Below are positions 7,868 to 17,029 of a DNA stretch of 64,000 bases, one piece after another. The notes below the pieces were generated by a model. The model was not told where the DNA came from and did not search any database. It was given only the letters and a program-made list of their open reading frames with translations. The stretch spans positions 4,774,001 through 4,838,000 of the forward strand of contig NZ_JAUSVA010000002.1 in assembly GCF_030813695.1 (NCBI RefSeq). The letters run 5' to 3'. This stretch comes from Kitasatospora herbaricolor (GTDB lineage Bacteria > Actinomycetota > Actinomycetes > Streptomycetales > Streptomycetaceae). The stretch's first letter is position 1, and every line of letters begins with the position of its first letter. A program made the position numbers and the translations under genes.

Positions 7868-9192
7868 TGCCCGTCGTACGCGAGTTCACGCTGCCCGACC
7901 TCGGTGAGGGGCTCACCGGGGCGGAGGTGGTCCGCTGGATGGTCGAGGTCGGCGAGGTGATCGCGGTCGACCAGCCGGTGGTCGAGGTGGAGACGGCGAA
8001 GGCCGTGGTCGAGGTGCCCTGCCCGTACGGCGGGGTGGTCACCGCCCGGTTCGGCGAGCCGGGGGAGGAGGTGCCGGTCGGCGCGGCACTGGTGACGGTC
8101 GCGGTGTCCCCGTCCGGCGACCCGGCCGGTTCGGATCTCGACGCACCGTCCGGCGGGTCGGGCAACGTGCTGGTGGGCTACGGCACCTCGGAGGGCGGCA
8201 AGGGGGCCCGGCGCGGCCGGGTCCGCCCGGGCGGACCCGTCGGCCGCGCCGCCGCCGTCACGGCCGTGACCGCTCCGCCCGCTCCGGCGCCGGCGCGGCC
8301 GGTGGCTCCGGCGGTGGTCGCGGTGATCTCGCCGCTGGTCCGCCGCAGCGCCCGGGAGCACGGTATCGACCTGGCCGCACTGACCGGCAGCGGTCCCGAC
8401 GGGCTGATCCTGCGCGCGGACGTGGACCGGGCGGTGGCCGCCGCGGCCGCGGCCCCGGCGAACGGCGCTCCGCGGCCCGCGGCGGCCACCGCCGAGGGCG
8501 CCGTCCCGCTGCGCGGTCTGCGCCGGACGATCGCCGAGAAGCTGACCCTCAGCCACCGGGAGATCCCGGCCGCGACCTGCTGGGTGGATGCCGACGCCAC
8601 CGAACTCCTGGCTTTGCGCGAGCAGTTGAACGGCGGGAGCGGGCCGAGAATCGGTCTGCTGGCCCTGCTCGCCCGGATCTCCACGGCCGCGCTGGCCCGG
8701 TTCCCGGAGCTGAACGCGAGCGTGGAGTGCGACGCCTCCGGCACCCCGGTGGCCCTGCGGCGGCACTCTGTCGTGCACCTGGGGTTCGCGGCGCAGAGCG
8801 AACGCGGACTGGTGGTCCCGGTGGTGCGCGACGCGCATCTGCTGAACACCGTCCAACTCGGTGCCGAACTGGCCAGGTTGACGGATTCGGCGCGAGCCGG
8901 CTCGCTCACCCCGGCCGAGCTCACCGGCGGGACGTTCACGCTCAACAACTACGGTGTGTTCGGTGTGGACGGATCGACCCCTCTGATCAACCACCCCGAG
9001 GCGGCCATGCTCGGGGTCGGCCGGATCGTCGCCAAGCCCTGGGTGCACCAGGGGGAGTTGGCGGTCCGGCAGGTGACCCAGCTGTCCTTCACCTTCGACC
9101 ACCGGGTCTGCGACGGTGGTACGGCCGGCGGGTTCCTGCGCTTCGTCGCGGACTGCGTGGAGCAGCCGGGCATGGTGATGCGCCAGCTCTGA
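7864..9192 (+). CDS. bkdC: Dihydrolipoyl acyltransferase E2
   Basis: This 442-residue protein has a lipoyl domain at residues 5-85 with ETAKA and lipoylated Lys46. Next come an Ala/Pro-rich linker, a peripheral subunit-binding domain (SPLVRRSAREHGIDLAALTG, around residues 155-190) and a catalytic acyltransferase domain from about 215 to the end. The HxxxDG motif appears as DHRVCDGG near residue 417. It transfers the acyl group from lipoate to CoA. E3 is not encoded nearby, so a general lipoamide dehydrogenase must serve. The start is ATG 7864 or the adjacent ATG 7867; GGAGG at 7852-7856 suits either. Confidence 0.9.
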   Translation: MMPVVREFTLPDLGEGLTGAEVVRWMVEVGEVIAVDQPVVEVETAKAVVEVPCPYGGVVTARFGEPGEEVPVGAALVTVAVSPSGDPAGSDLDAPSGGSGNVLVGYGTSEGGKGARRGRVRPGGPVGRAAAVTAVTAPPAPAPARPVAPAVVAVISPLVRRSAREHGIDLAALTGSGPDGLILRADVDRAVAAAAAAPANGAPRPAAATAEGAVPLRGLRRTIAEKLTLSHREIPAATCWVDADATELLALREQLNGGSGPRIGLLALLARISTAALARFPELNASVECDASGTPVALRRHSVVHLGFAAQSERGLVVPVVRDAHLLNTVQLGAELARLTDSARAGSLTPAELTGGTFTLNNYGVFGVDGSTPLINHPEAAMLGVGRIVAKPWVHQGELAVRQVTQLSFTFDHRVCDGGTAGGFLRFVADCVEQPGMVMRQL

Positions 9193-9214
9193 GAGCGGCC
9201 AGGCCTGGAACTGT

Positions 9215-9252
9215 CGTCGCCCTGGGTACCGGATCCGGTACCCAGGGCGACG
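9215..9252 (+). terminator. Perfect 38-bp palindrome after the dehydrogenase operon
   Basis: The 19-base arms are exactly complementary, centred on GGATCC with nested GGTACC on both sides. It begins 22 bases after the E2 stop codon and is the obvious end of the operon transcript. Confidence 0.7.
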
Positions 9253-9427
9253 GTCATAGGTCGGGGGAGCGTAGCGCGCGGACGGGCCGTGTGTCCGGGC
9301 TTCGCGTGATTTGTCGGATGAGCTGTGCGGGCGTGCCACGCTACCGAAGGCTTCAGCAGGGACAAGCCGGGTGGTTGCAGGGTCGGCCGGAGGCGAAACG
9401 ATTCTCTTGAGTACTCGTCAAGTTGCT

Positions 9428-11173
9428 GTGAAGAAACCCAGAGCGCTCCTGGTCCGGGCCGGGCACGGATCGGCCACGGCATCGGCCGTGCCGGGACTGC
9501 CGCCGGTGCCGCGGAGCGGGGCCGAACCGGGTGCCGACCAGGGCGCCGAGAGGAGCCCCGGCGCCGGCCCGGGCGAGCCGTCCGTCCCGGGTGCGTCGGC
9601 CCCCGGTGCGTCGGTCCCGGATCCGCCCGTCCCGGGTGCGTCGGTCCCGGACCCGGAGGCGGCGCCCGCCCCCGGACGGCTGCCGGCGCCTCCGATCCCG
9701 GCGATGCCGTCCGTGCCGCCCTCGATCCCCGGGGCGCCCCACGCGCTCCCCCCGGCCCCGAGTACGCCCCCGGCCGGGGCCGGCCTGGCCCTCGCACCGC
9801 GGCTCGCCGCCGCACCCGGCCTCAACTGGGCCGGCCCGGGCGACAACTGGAGCCGGGCCTGGGCGGTCCGCACCCTCGACGATCCCGCCCCCGACCGGGC
9901 TGCCGGCCCGATCCCCGTCCCGGAGCACCGGGTGGAGGCCGTCCCGGGGGCGGGCGCGGCGGCAGGAGCAGTGGGCGGCGCGGCGGGCGGCAGCGCGGGC
10001 CCGCCCGCGGCCGGGCCCGACGAACTGCCGCCGACCGCCCGGGACATCGGGCTGATCCGGGACACCCTGGCCGTGGTCGAGCCGGTCGCGGACCGGGCCA
10101 CCGCACACTTCTACGCGCTGATCTTCCTGCACCATCCCGAGGTCCGGGCGCTCTTCCCGGCCGCCATGGACGTCCAGCGCGACCGCCTGTTCCGTGCCCT
10201 GCTGCAGGCCGCCCGCAGCGCCGACGACCCGGCCGGCCTCACCGAGTACCTGACCGGCCTGGGCCGGGGGCACCGCAAGTACGGCACGCTGAGCGGCCAC
10301 TACGGCCCGGTGGGCGAGTGCCTGCTGGCGGCGCTGGCCCGGTTCGCCGGCAGCCGCTGGGACGCCGACACCGAGCTGGCCTGGCGCCGGGCCTACCGGC
10401 TGATCTCCGGCATCATGATCGACGCGGCCGAGGGCGCCGCCCGGACCTCCCCGGCCTGGTGGCAGGCCGAGGTGGTCTCGCACCAGCAGGCCACCCGCGA
10501 CATCGCGGTGATCACCGTCCGGCCCGATCAGGCCTATCCGTACCGGGCGGGGCAGTACACCACGCTGGAGACCCCTTGGTGGCCGCGGGTCTGGCGGCAC
10601 TTCTCGTTCGCCACGGCGCCCCGGCCGGACGGCCTGCTGACCTTCCACGTCAAGGCGGTGCAGGCGGGCTGGGTCAGCAACGCGCTGGTGCGCCGGGCGG
10701 CGCCGGGGGACGTGCTCCGGCTCGGGCCGCCGGCCGGCTCGATGGTGCTGGACCACTCGTCCGGCAGCGACCTGCTCTGTCTGGGCGGCGGGACGGGGAT
10801 CGCCCCGGTCTGCGCGCTGGTGGAGGAGATCGCCGAGCACGGCGCGGCCGGCCGCGCGGTCGAGGTGTTCTACGGTGCCCGCCGGGACGCCGAGCTGTAC
10901 GGGCTGGAGCCGCTGCGCAGGCTGGCCGGGCGGCACCCGTGGCTGTCGGTGCGGCCGGTCCTGTCGGGACCCGGCGGCATGGCGGGGCCGGACGCCCCCC
11001 TCACGGGCGAGCTGCCGGAGGTGGTGGCCCGGTTCGGTCCGTGGTCCGGCCGGGAGGCGTACCTCAGCGGCCCGCCGGCGATGGTGCGCCGCTCGGTCGG
11101 GGTGCTGCTGCGGGCCGGGGTGGCGCCGGGGCGGATCCGGCACGACCTGGTCGGGGACCTGGCGGCGGCGTAG
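9428..11173 (+). CDS. Flavohemoglobin-like protein with long disordered N-terminus
   Basis: With the GTG 9428 start this is 581 residues. Residues 1-195 are almost entirely Pro, Ala, Gly and acidic residues with PGASVPDP-type repeats. A globin domain follows at about 203-340, with B10 Tyr229 (HFYALIFLHHPEVRALFP) and probable proximal His282 (GLGRGHRKYG). The FAD domain carries RAGQYTTLE and RHFSFATAP, and the NAD domain LGGGTGIAPVCALVEE. Family members detoxify nitric oxide by oxidising it to nitrate, but are usually about 400 residues. The start is uncertain: GTG 9371 and TTG 9407 are alternatives, but codon bias begins only near 9428. No NO-responsive regulator is adjacent. Confidence 0.8.
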   Translation: MKKPRALLVRAGHGSATASAVPGLPPVPRSGAEPGADQGAERSPGAGPGEPSVPGASAPGASVPDPPVPGASVPDPEAAPAPGRLPAPPIPAMPSVPPSIPGAPHALPPAPSTPPAGAGLALAPRLAAAPGLNWAGPGDNWSRAWAVRTLDDPAPDRAAGPIPVPEHRVEAVPGAGAAAGAVGGAAGGSAGPPAAGPDELPPTARDIGLIRDTLAVVEPVADRATAHFYALIFLHHPEVRALFPAAMDVQRDRLFRALLQAARSADDPAGLTEYLTGLGRGHRKYGTLSGHYGPVGECLLAALARFAGSRWDADTELAWRRAYRLISGIMIDAAEGAARTSPAWWQAEVVSHQQATRDIAVITVRPDQAYPYRAGQYTTLETPWWPRVWRHFSFATAPRPDGLLTFHVKAVQAGWVSNALVRRAAPGDVLRLGPPAGSMVLDHSSGSDLLCLGGGTGIAPVCALVEEIAEHGAAGRAVEVFYGARRDAELYGLEPLRRLAGRHPWLSVRPVLSGPGGMAGPDAPLTGELPEVVARFGPWSGREAYLSGPPAMVRRSVGVLLRAGVAPGRIRHDLVGDLAAA

Positions 11174-11222
11174 ACCGGTGCCCGGCCCGTGCGGTTGCCC
11201 GCCCCCGTGTCCACGGCTCCGC

Positions 11223-11246
11223 GCCGGCCCGGGCGCCCGGGCCGGC
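11223..11246. terminator. Shared terminator between convergent genes
   Basis: A perfect 24-bp G/C palindrome sits between the stop codons of the flavohemoglobin (11173) and the leftward Nudix gene (11336). It could terminate both transcripts. Confidence 0.5.
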
Positions 11247-11335
11247 GGCGCTGCGGGCCCGACCGGCCCGGTGGCTGCCTTCCCGGACGCCTTTCCGGGG
11301 GCCTTCCCGGGCGGTGGGCCCCGGGTGCCGGCGGC

Positions 11336-11887
11336 TCAGCCGAGGTCGGGCGCGAGCATCGCGCGGACGCCCTCGATGTTGGCGGCGAGGAAGGCGCGCA
11401 GGCTCGGGGGGACCACGTTGACCGAGGTGACGCCCTCGCGGGTGAACGGCAGCCGGACGATCTCGTACTCCCCCTGCGGCTCGTCCACCTCGGGGCCGTG
11501 CCGGCGGGACGGGTCCATGGCCGCCAGCCGGCAGACGAAGAAGTGCTGCACCTTGACGCCGTGCGGGTGGGCGAGGGCGGCGGCGTCGGCGGGGGTGCTC
11601 CCGCCGGGGGTGTGCGGGTGGGGGTGGCTGATGGTGTCGACGAAGACCGGGACCACGTCCACGACCTTGCCGCCGAGTTCCTCGTCCACCTCGCGGTGGA
11701 GCGCCTCGACGACCGTGCGGTCCTCGGGCTCCACGCCGCCGCCGGGGGTGATCCAGTACGGGTGGCTGCCGGGCCGGGTGCGCTTGATCAGCACGATGGA
11801 GGCCTGGCCGTGCGCGTCGTCGGGGTCGAGTTCCAGCAGGATCGCCCGCGCGGTGCGCTTGACGACGGGACGCGGCGGGTTGGCCAT
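11336..11887 (-). CDS. Nudix hydrolase
   Basis: This 183-residue protein has a Nudix box region at about residues 45-75 reading TPGGGVEPEDRTVVEALHRE followed by VDEELGG. The REVDEELG metal-binding core is intact, but the upstream Glu position of the strict consensus appears to be Arg or shifted, so the box is slightly atypical. Nudix enzymes hydrolyse nucleoside diphosphates linked to another group; the substrate is not evident here. ATG 11887 follows GGAGG by six bases. That ribosome site lies in the 3' arm of a small hairpin at 11894-11907. Confidence 0.8.
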   Translation of the reverse strand: MANPPRPVVKRTARAILLELDPDDAHGQASIVLIKRTRPGSHPYWITPGGGVEPEDRTVVEALHREVDEELGGKVVDVVPVFVDTISHPHPHTPGGSTPADAAALAHPHGVKVQHFFVCRLAAMDPSRRHGPEVDEPQGEYEIVRLPFTREGVTSVNVVPPSLRAFLAANIEGVRAMLAPDLG

Positions 11888-12217
11888 GGCCACCTCCAGG
11901 GCTGGAGCGTTGTGCGGGAGTCTGCCGCAGGTGCGGTGCGGCCAAACGCGGCCATGCCCGGGTGCGTCCGTTCGGGCCGCGGGGGAGCAGGGCCAATCGA
12001 TCTTGAATGCCAAGGGCCGATCGCCCCCAGCTTTCGCCAGTCATCGACAGGGAGCGACTCATGCCTTGGAATCGAAGGTCATTCGCGGGTGATACGTACG
12101 ACTGTGATTGCGACGCGACCCGCCCTGTGCTGCAATGAGCGACCGCTGGGCAAATCGGAGCAATCCCCTCCGTTTGCCCTCCTGTGCACTGACTGGGGCT
12201 GGGGGCTTGGTGTGGTC
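11888..12217. other. Divergent intergenic region, Nudix gene / ssgR
   Basis: The 330-base spacer between the leftward Nudix gene and the rightward IclR gene has no credible coding bias. It contains the CTCCA/TGGAG hairpin overlapping the Nudix ribosome site (11894-11907) and a relatively AT-rich stretch around 12055-12115 that is the likely promoter zone for ssgR. Confidence 0.6.
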
Positions 12218-13042
12218 ATGGATCGGATCGCGGAGACGTCGAACACCGTCCGGAGGGGACGGCCGGCCCGGGCGTCCACGACCCGGCCGGCGGGGAAGAA
12301 GGACCGCCAGCCCACCCTGATCGCCTCCGTCCAGCGGGCGCTGCGCCTGCTGGAGGCGGTCGGGGGCTTCCTCCAGGGCGCCACGGCCAAGCAGCTCGCG
12401 CGCGCCGCCGGTCTCCCGCTGGGCACCACCTACCACCTGCTCCGCACCCTGACCCACGAGGGCTACCTGCGCCGGGCCGACGGCAGGTTCTTCTACGGCG
12501 ACTCGGTGGAGGGCATCAGCCGCGCCGACGGCCGCCAGGCCGGCCGCACCGAGCTGCGGACCCGGATGGAGCGGCTCCGGGACGAACTGGGGGCGGCGGT
12601 TTATCTCGCGGTCTACGAGGAGGGGGAGGTTCAAGTGGTGGACGTGGCGTCCGGTCCGAACCAGCCGGCCGTGGAGGTCTGGGCCGACCTCCGGGCCACC
12701 GCGCACGCGCACGCGATCGGGCAGTGCCTGCTCGGCCAGCTTCCCGAGGAGGCCCGGCGGGACCACCTCGCGCGCCACCCGCCGGTCGGGCTCACCCCGT
12801 CGACCCCGGCCCGGGAGGCCGCCGTCCTGCGGGTGCTCGGCGCCATCACGCCCACCGTTCCGGTGGTCGAGCGGCAGCAGTACGCGCTCGGTACGGTGTG
12901 CGCCGCGGTGCCGATCACGGTCGGCTCGCTGGTGGCCACCATGGCGCTGTCGCTCCCGCTGGAGCAGGCGGACCGGCTGGCGGCCGCGGCCGAGCAGCTC
13001 CGGGTCAAGGTCGGTGCGATGTCCCCCTCGTTCGTCCTCTGA
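12218..13042 (+). CDS. ssgR: IclR-family regulator SsgR
   Basis: This 274-residue protein has a basic N-terminal 35 residues, then an IclR winged helix at about 37-95 (RALRLLEAVGGFLQGATAKQ, LPLGTTYHLLRTLTHEGYLR). A C-terminal IclR effector domain ends EQADRLAAAAEQLRVKVGAM. It lies directly upstream of an SsgA homologue in the same orientation, the arrangement known for ssgR-ssgA in Streptomyces coelicolor, where SsgR activates ssgA. GTG 12212 is an alternative start two codons earlier. Identification rests mainly on this pairing. Confidence 0.8.
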   Translation: MDRIAETSNTVRRGRPARASTTRPAGKKDRQPTLIASVQRALRLLEAVGGFLQGATAKQLARAAGLPLGTTYHLLRTLTHEGYLRRADGRFFYGDSVEGISRADGRQAGRTELRTRMERLRDELGAAVYLAVYEEGEVQVVDVASGPNQPAVEVWADLRATAHAHAIGQCLLGQLPEEARRDHLARHPPVGLTPSTPAREAAVLRVLGAITPTVPVVERQQYALGTVCAAVPITVGSLVATMALSLPLEQADRLAAAAEQLRVKVGAMSPSFVL

Positions 13043-13357
13043 CGGCACCGCGCCGCGAAGGCGCCGGCACGGCGTCCACCTCGTTCACCATTTGAAAAAG
13101 CACACCTTGTCCACTACCTCCCCAAACGTGGAGGATGAGGTTTGAACGGGGAATCGGGGCGAAAGTACAGAATTGGCAGGACTTTTCACAGTCGCGAGCC
13201 GCACTCCCGCCTCCAGCTCCCGGGCTCGGGGAAATCCCGCCTCACCGGCGGGTGGAGCGCCCACCCGGGGCACCGTTCCTACACAGCGAACTGCAGTGTC
13301 CGGCCATCGGTGGACCGATCAGCACGCACGGCCGGGCAGAACGAGAGGTACTGGCGC
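13043..13357 (+). promoter_or_regulatory. ssgA upstream region
   Basis: A 315-base non-coding stretch lies between ssgR and ssgA. The part around 13085-13175 is conspicuously richer in A/T than its surroundings and includes a CCTCC/GGAGG inverted pair near 13119-13136. This is the probable ssgA promoter region and the place to look for SsgR binding. No individual box is assigned. Confidence 0.4.
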
Positions 13358-13783
13358 ATGCACAGCACAGTCCAGGGCCACGTGGTCATGAACCTCGTGG
13401 TCTCGAACGAGCTCTCCTTCCGCATCGTGGTCGATCTCGAATACGACCCCAGCGACCCCTACGCGGTCCGCTTCACCTTCCACCTGCCCGGCGACGCACC
13501 GGTCACCTGGGTGTTCGCCCGGGAGCTGCTGCTCGACGGGATCAGCCGCCCGACGGGCGAGGGTGACGTGCACATCCACCCGGTCGGCGGGGAGGAGCTC
13601 TCCGACGTCTGCATCGTCCTGCACTCCCCCGAGGGCGACGCCTTGCTAAGAGCCTCGGCGCCGCCCCTGATCGCCTTCCTGACCCGCGCCGACCGGCTGG
13701 TGCCGATGGGCGAGGAGCTGACCGGCGGCGAGCTGGAGGCCGAGCTCGCCGACATCCTCAAGGGGTGCGAGAACGCGGGCTGA
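13358..13783 (+). CDS. ssgA: SsgA-family sporulation and cell-division regulator
   Basis: This 141-residue protein carries SNELSFRIVVDLEYD, DPYAVRFTFHLPGDAPVTWV and FARELLLDG, closely resembling SsgA rather than SsgB-type proteins. SsgA-like proteins occur only in morphologically complex actinomycetes; SsgA helps recruit SsgB and hence FtsZ to septum sites during sporulation. GAGAGG nine bases before ATG 13358 supports this start. It gives about ten extra residues compared with classical SsgA, whose N-terminus would align near Met11. SsgR immediately upstream is the expected activator. Confidence 0.85.
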   Translation: MHSTVQGHVVMNLVVSNELSFRIVVDLEYDPSDPYAVRFTFHLPGDAPVTWVFARELLLDGISRPTGEGDVHIHPVGGEELSDVCIVLHSPEGDALLRASAPPLIAFLTRADRLVPMGEELTGGELEAELADILKGCENAG

Positions 13784-13865
13784 CCGGGCCGGTGGGGCCC
13801 TCCGCGAGGAGGGCGCGGGCACCCGGCGCGGGTGGCGCGGGGTGTCCGCGCCCGGACGGACGAGG

Positions 13866-13898
13866 ACGGAGGGGCCCCGCGGTGCAGGGCCCCTCCGT
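13866..13898. terminator. Bidirectional terminator between ssgA and the S53 peptidase gene
   Basis: ACGGAGGGGCCC and its exact complement form a 12-bp stem around a nine-base loop. It lies between the convergent stops at 13783 and 13949. Confidence 0.6.
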
Positions 13899-13948
13899 GT
13901 GCCGGCCGGCTCCCGGTCGGCCGGTGGCGGCACGGCCGCCACCGCGGC

Positions 13949-16900
13949 TCAGCCGTAGTAGCCGAGCACGTCGACGATGACGTGGGCGGTCGACCAGCCC
14001 CCGTTGACGATGCTGATCGTGCCGGACGTGCCCACCGTGACCGTCACGTGGTTGGCGATGGTCTGGCCCTTGCTCCAGTTCAGCGCCGAGGCCGTGTTGG
14101 TCCCGTTGAGCGGGTAGATGTCCAGGTGCCCGTCGCTGAGCGGCTCGGTCACCGTCACGTTGAGCACCACGGCCCTGGCCCGGGTCAGCGGCCCGTTCCA
14201 GTCCAGGGACAGGTAGCGGATCACGTGGTCGCTGAGCGGCTCGGGGGAGGTCCCGATGCCCGTGCGGGTGTCCATCAGCCGGTGCGGCACCGTGGTGTGG
14301 AACTTGGCGCCGCCTGTGTCGGCGGTGAAGTAGCCGAACACGTCGGCGATCACGTGCGTGCTCGTCCAGGTGTCGTTCAGCAGGACGACCTTGCCGTCCG
14401 CCCCGACCGGGACGATCACCTGGTTGGCGATGGTCTGCCCGCCGGCCCAGTTGAGGTTGGACGTCGCGGCGGCGCCGCCCGAGGGGTAGGCGGTCAGGTG
14501 GCCGTCCGAGCGGGTGTCGGTCACGGTCACGTTGAGCACGACAGCGGTGACGCCCGAGGCGGGCAGGCCGGCCCGGCCGGCGACGGCCAGCCCGATCGCC
14601 TGGTACGGGTCCGCGGGGCGGCCACCGGTCTGGCCGGCCGCGTCCCGGGTGTCCAGGATCCGGGTCGGGCCCGAGGCCGTGAAGGTCGAGCCGTCCGACG
14701 CCGTCGTGTAGTACCCGAACACGTCGGCGATCAGGTGGGCGGCGTCCCAGCTGCCGTTGTAGAGCTTGACGGTGCCGTCGGCGCCGACCGGCACGGTGAC
14801 CAGGTTGGGGATGGTCGTCCCCTTCACCCAGTTGATGTTGGAGGTTCCCGGCAGTGCCTTGTCCGACGGGTAGACGGTCAGGTGGCCGTCCGCCCGCGGC
14901 TGGGTGACGGTCACGTTGAGCACCACGCCGGTCAGGCCCTGGGTGGGGACGCCGGCCCGGCCGGCGATCTTCAGCGACAGCGTCTGGTAGGCGCCGACGG
15001 CGCTGCCCGCGGTCTGTCCGCCGGTGTCCCGGCTGTCCAGCAGCCGGGTCGGTGCGACGGCCTTGAACGTGCCGGCCGGGCTCTCCGGGAGGGCGGCGCA
15101 CAGGGTGCTGGTGAGGGCGCTCGCGTTCGGGGCACCGAGGCCGGTGGCCAGGTCGTAGCCGGCCGCCGCCTGGTAGAGGGACCCGGCGTAGCCCGACGGG
15201 GTGTAGGCGTTGTTGCCCGTGGTGACGTCGAGGAGGCCCGAGCTGCCCTTGGCGCGGTAGAGCGCGGGGTTGAGGAAGCCCAGCGGTCCGCCGGCCGCGC
15301 AGAGCGCGGAGGCGTTGGCGGAGGCCGCGACGGCGGCCCAGACCGGAGCCGCGCCGCTGGTACCGGCGATCCGGCCCCAGTACTGCTGGCCCTGGGCGTC
15401 CACGCCGACCGCGATCAGGTAGCCGTTGGAGCCGTCCGCCAGCGCGGCGACGTCCGGGACCTGCCGGCAGGCCTGGCCGGCCGGCGCGGTGCAGGGTGCG
15501 CCGCTGTAGCCCGGGCCGGTGCTGCCGGCCTGGAACCCGGTGGCCGCGTCGAGGGCCCAGCTGCGGGACACCCCGCCGCCGGTGGCTCCGCCGCGGTTCC
15601 ACGCCGACTGGACCAGGTCCCCGGCGTGCCCGGTCATCGAGGTGCCGCCGACGCCGGTGACGTACGGCTGGCTCGCCGGGTCGTCGGTGCTGATCCGGTT
15701 GTCGGGGGCCCCGCCGTCCCGGAAGCAGCCGGCGGACCCGCTGTCGCCGGAGGCGGCCACCACGGTCTGGCCCTGCGCCGCCGCCTGCTGGAAGATCAGG
15801 TTCTCGCTGGCCAGCATCGCCGGGTCGGCGTCCGCCTCGCAGACGCCCCAGCTGGTGGACAGCACCTGGGCGCGGTTGTCGTTGACCATCGCCCGGTAGA
15901 CGTCCAGGACGTTCGTCCTGGTGGCGAACTGCGCGTCCGGGCCCTGGTAGACCAGGATGTTCGCGTTCGGGACCAGGCCGAGGACGGTCTCGATGTCGAG
16001 TGCCGACTCGATGCCGTAGTTGCTGAGGTCCGGGGCGTGCGTCGGTCCGCCGTCGATCCTGACCCGGGAGACCGAGGTGCTGGTGCCGTAGCACTGCTGG
16101 TAGGCGGCGACGGCGGCGTCGGAGTAGTCCTCCAGCTCGAACAGCGCCACGGTGCTGCCCGCACCGCCGGCGGTGGCCGGCATGCTGTAGACGGAGGCCA
16201 GCGCGTTGCTGCTGTAGTAGTCCCGGTAGTCCTCGCGGCCGTAGCTCTGCTTCTGCCAGTCCTGGACCCACTGGCAGAGCTGCGGGGGCGTACCGGTGGC
16301 GTGCGGCGCGACGCCGGCGCCGTCGCCGGCGGCGGCCTTGGGCGCGGCCTGGGGTGCGGCGGCCGCCCCGTCCGGCAGCGTGTGGTTGCTGCGGGCCGTG
16401 GCCAGGGTGTTCAGGCCGACCACGCCGGCCACCGAAGCGGCGATGCTGCCCGGCAGCTCCGGCGCCCTGGTGTTGGCGTAGGCGGTCCGGCCGTCGGCCA
16501 GCCGGTAACCGGCGATGTCGGTGCCGAAGGCCTTCTCGGCCTCCGCCACCGTCGCGGTGACCGGGAGGGTGAGGCCGTCCGCGCCGACCGTGCCGGGGTG
16601 CAGGCCGAGATCGGCGAGGGCCTCGGCCGCGCTCTGCAGGGTCGCCCGGTCGGCGCCGAAGCGCTGACCGAACTCACCGGTCCTCAAGTACTGGTGGTAC
16701 TGCGCCGAACCCGGCGTGGAGAGCGCGGTGAGGAAGCTCGTCAGGGCCTGCGGGTCGCGGGGCGACAGGGTGACGCCGAGGTGGAGCACCGTGTCGGCGG
16801 CCGGGGCGGTGGCCGCGACGGCGCCGGCCGGCGCGGTGGGCGCGGTGCCGACCCGCTGCGGCGCCGGTGACGGGCTGTCGGCGAACGCCGTGCCCGGGAC

Positions 16901-17029
16901 GAGCAGTGCGGCCACCAGCGCGGTGGCCGCGGAGCCGGTGAGCAGGCGTCGTGACGACATGCGCCGGGCCCGGGCCGTGGCCGGCCCGGCTATTCGGAAT
17001 CCGCTCGGCGGATCCGTGGGATTGGCCAT
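13949..17029 (-). CDS. Secreted S53 (sedolisin/kumamolisin) peptidase with three C-terminal modules
   Basis: This 1026-residue protein has a signal peptide ending near Ala50 (GTAFA-DS) and a pro-kumamolisin activation domain at about 75-215. The S53 catalytic domain spans about 250-645: Glu341 and Asp345 in IESALDIETV, oxyanion Asp429 in SGDSGSAG, and nucleophile Ser558 in AGTSGAAPVW. GYDLATGLGAP contributes the calcium site. Residues from about 655 hold three tandem modules of about 125 residues with RLLDTR, VVLNVTVT, SNLNW, QTIANQVIVPVGADG and GYYT motifs, the last at the extreme C-terminus. It should be an acid-acting secreted protease. The modules recur in the proteins at 19665 and 27201. 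ATG 17029 has AGGAG upstream; Met24 is an alternative. Confidence 0.88.
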   Translation of the reverse strand: MANPTDPPSGFRIAGPATARARRMSSRRLLTGSAATALVAALLVPGTAFADSPSPAPQRVGTAPTAPAGAVAATAPAADTVLHLGVTLSPRDPQALTSFLTALSTPGSAQYHQYLRTGEFGQRFGADRATLQSAAEALADLGLHPGTVGADGLTLPVTATVAEAEKAFGTDIAGYRLADGRTAYANTRAPELPGSIAASVAGVVGLNTLATARSNHTLPDGAAAAPQAAPKAAAGDGAGVAPHATGTPPQLCQWVQDWQKQSYGREDYRDYYSSNALASVYSMPATAGGAGSTVALFELEDYSDAAVAAYQQCYGTSTSVSRVRIDGGPTHAPDLSNYGIESALDIETVLGLVPNANILVYQGPDAQFATRTNVLDVYRAMVNDNRAQVLSTSWGVCEADADPAMLASENLIFQQAAAQGQTVVAASGDSGSAGCFRDGGAPDNRISTDDPASQPYVTGVGGTSMTGHAGDLVQSAWNRGGATGGGVSRSWALDAATGFQAGSTGPGYSGAPCTAPAGQACRQVPDVAALADGSNGYLIAVGVDAQGQQYWGRIAGTSGAAPVWAAVAASANASALCAAGGPLGFLNPALYRAKGSSGLLDVTTGNNAYTPSGYAGSLYQAAAGYDLATGLGAPNASALTSTLCAALPESPAGTFKAVAPTRLLDSRDTGGQTAGSAVGAYQTLSLKIAGRAGVPTQGLTGVVLNVTVTQPRADGHLTVYPSDKALPGTSNINWVKGTTIPNLVTVPVGADGTVKLYNGSWDAAHLIADVFGYYTTASDGSTFTASGPTRILDTRDAAGQTGGRPADPYQAIGLAVAGRAGLPASGVTAVVLNVTVTDTRSDGHLTAYPSGGAAATSNLNWAGGQTIANQVIVPVGADGKVVLLNDTWTSTHVIADVFGYFTADTGGAKFHTTVPHRLMDTRTGIGTSPEPLSDHVIRYLSLDWNGPLTRARAVVLNVTVTEPLSDGHLDIYPLNGTNTASALNWSKGQTIANHVTVTVGTSGTISIVNGGWSTAHVIVDVLGYYG

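Noticed and set aside
5715-9192. Pyruvate dehydrogenase instead of branched-chain dehydrogenase
   Set aside because: Not excluded by motifs, but actinobacterial pyruvate dehydrogenase usually uses a single-chain AceE E1, and the Lrp neighbour favours the branched-chain assignment.
13832-16870. A 1012-codon open frame opposite the S53 peptidase gene
   Set aside because: It mirrors the high-GC peptidase gene in antisense and encodes only low-complexity Gly/Arg/Val sequence with no domain. The peptidase has signal peptide, catalytic residues and modules.
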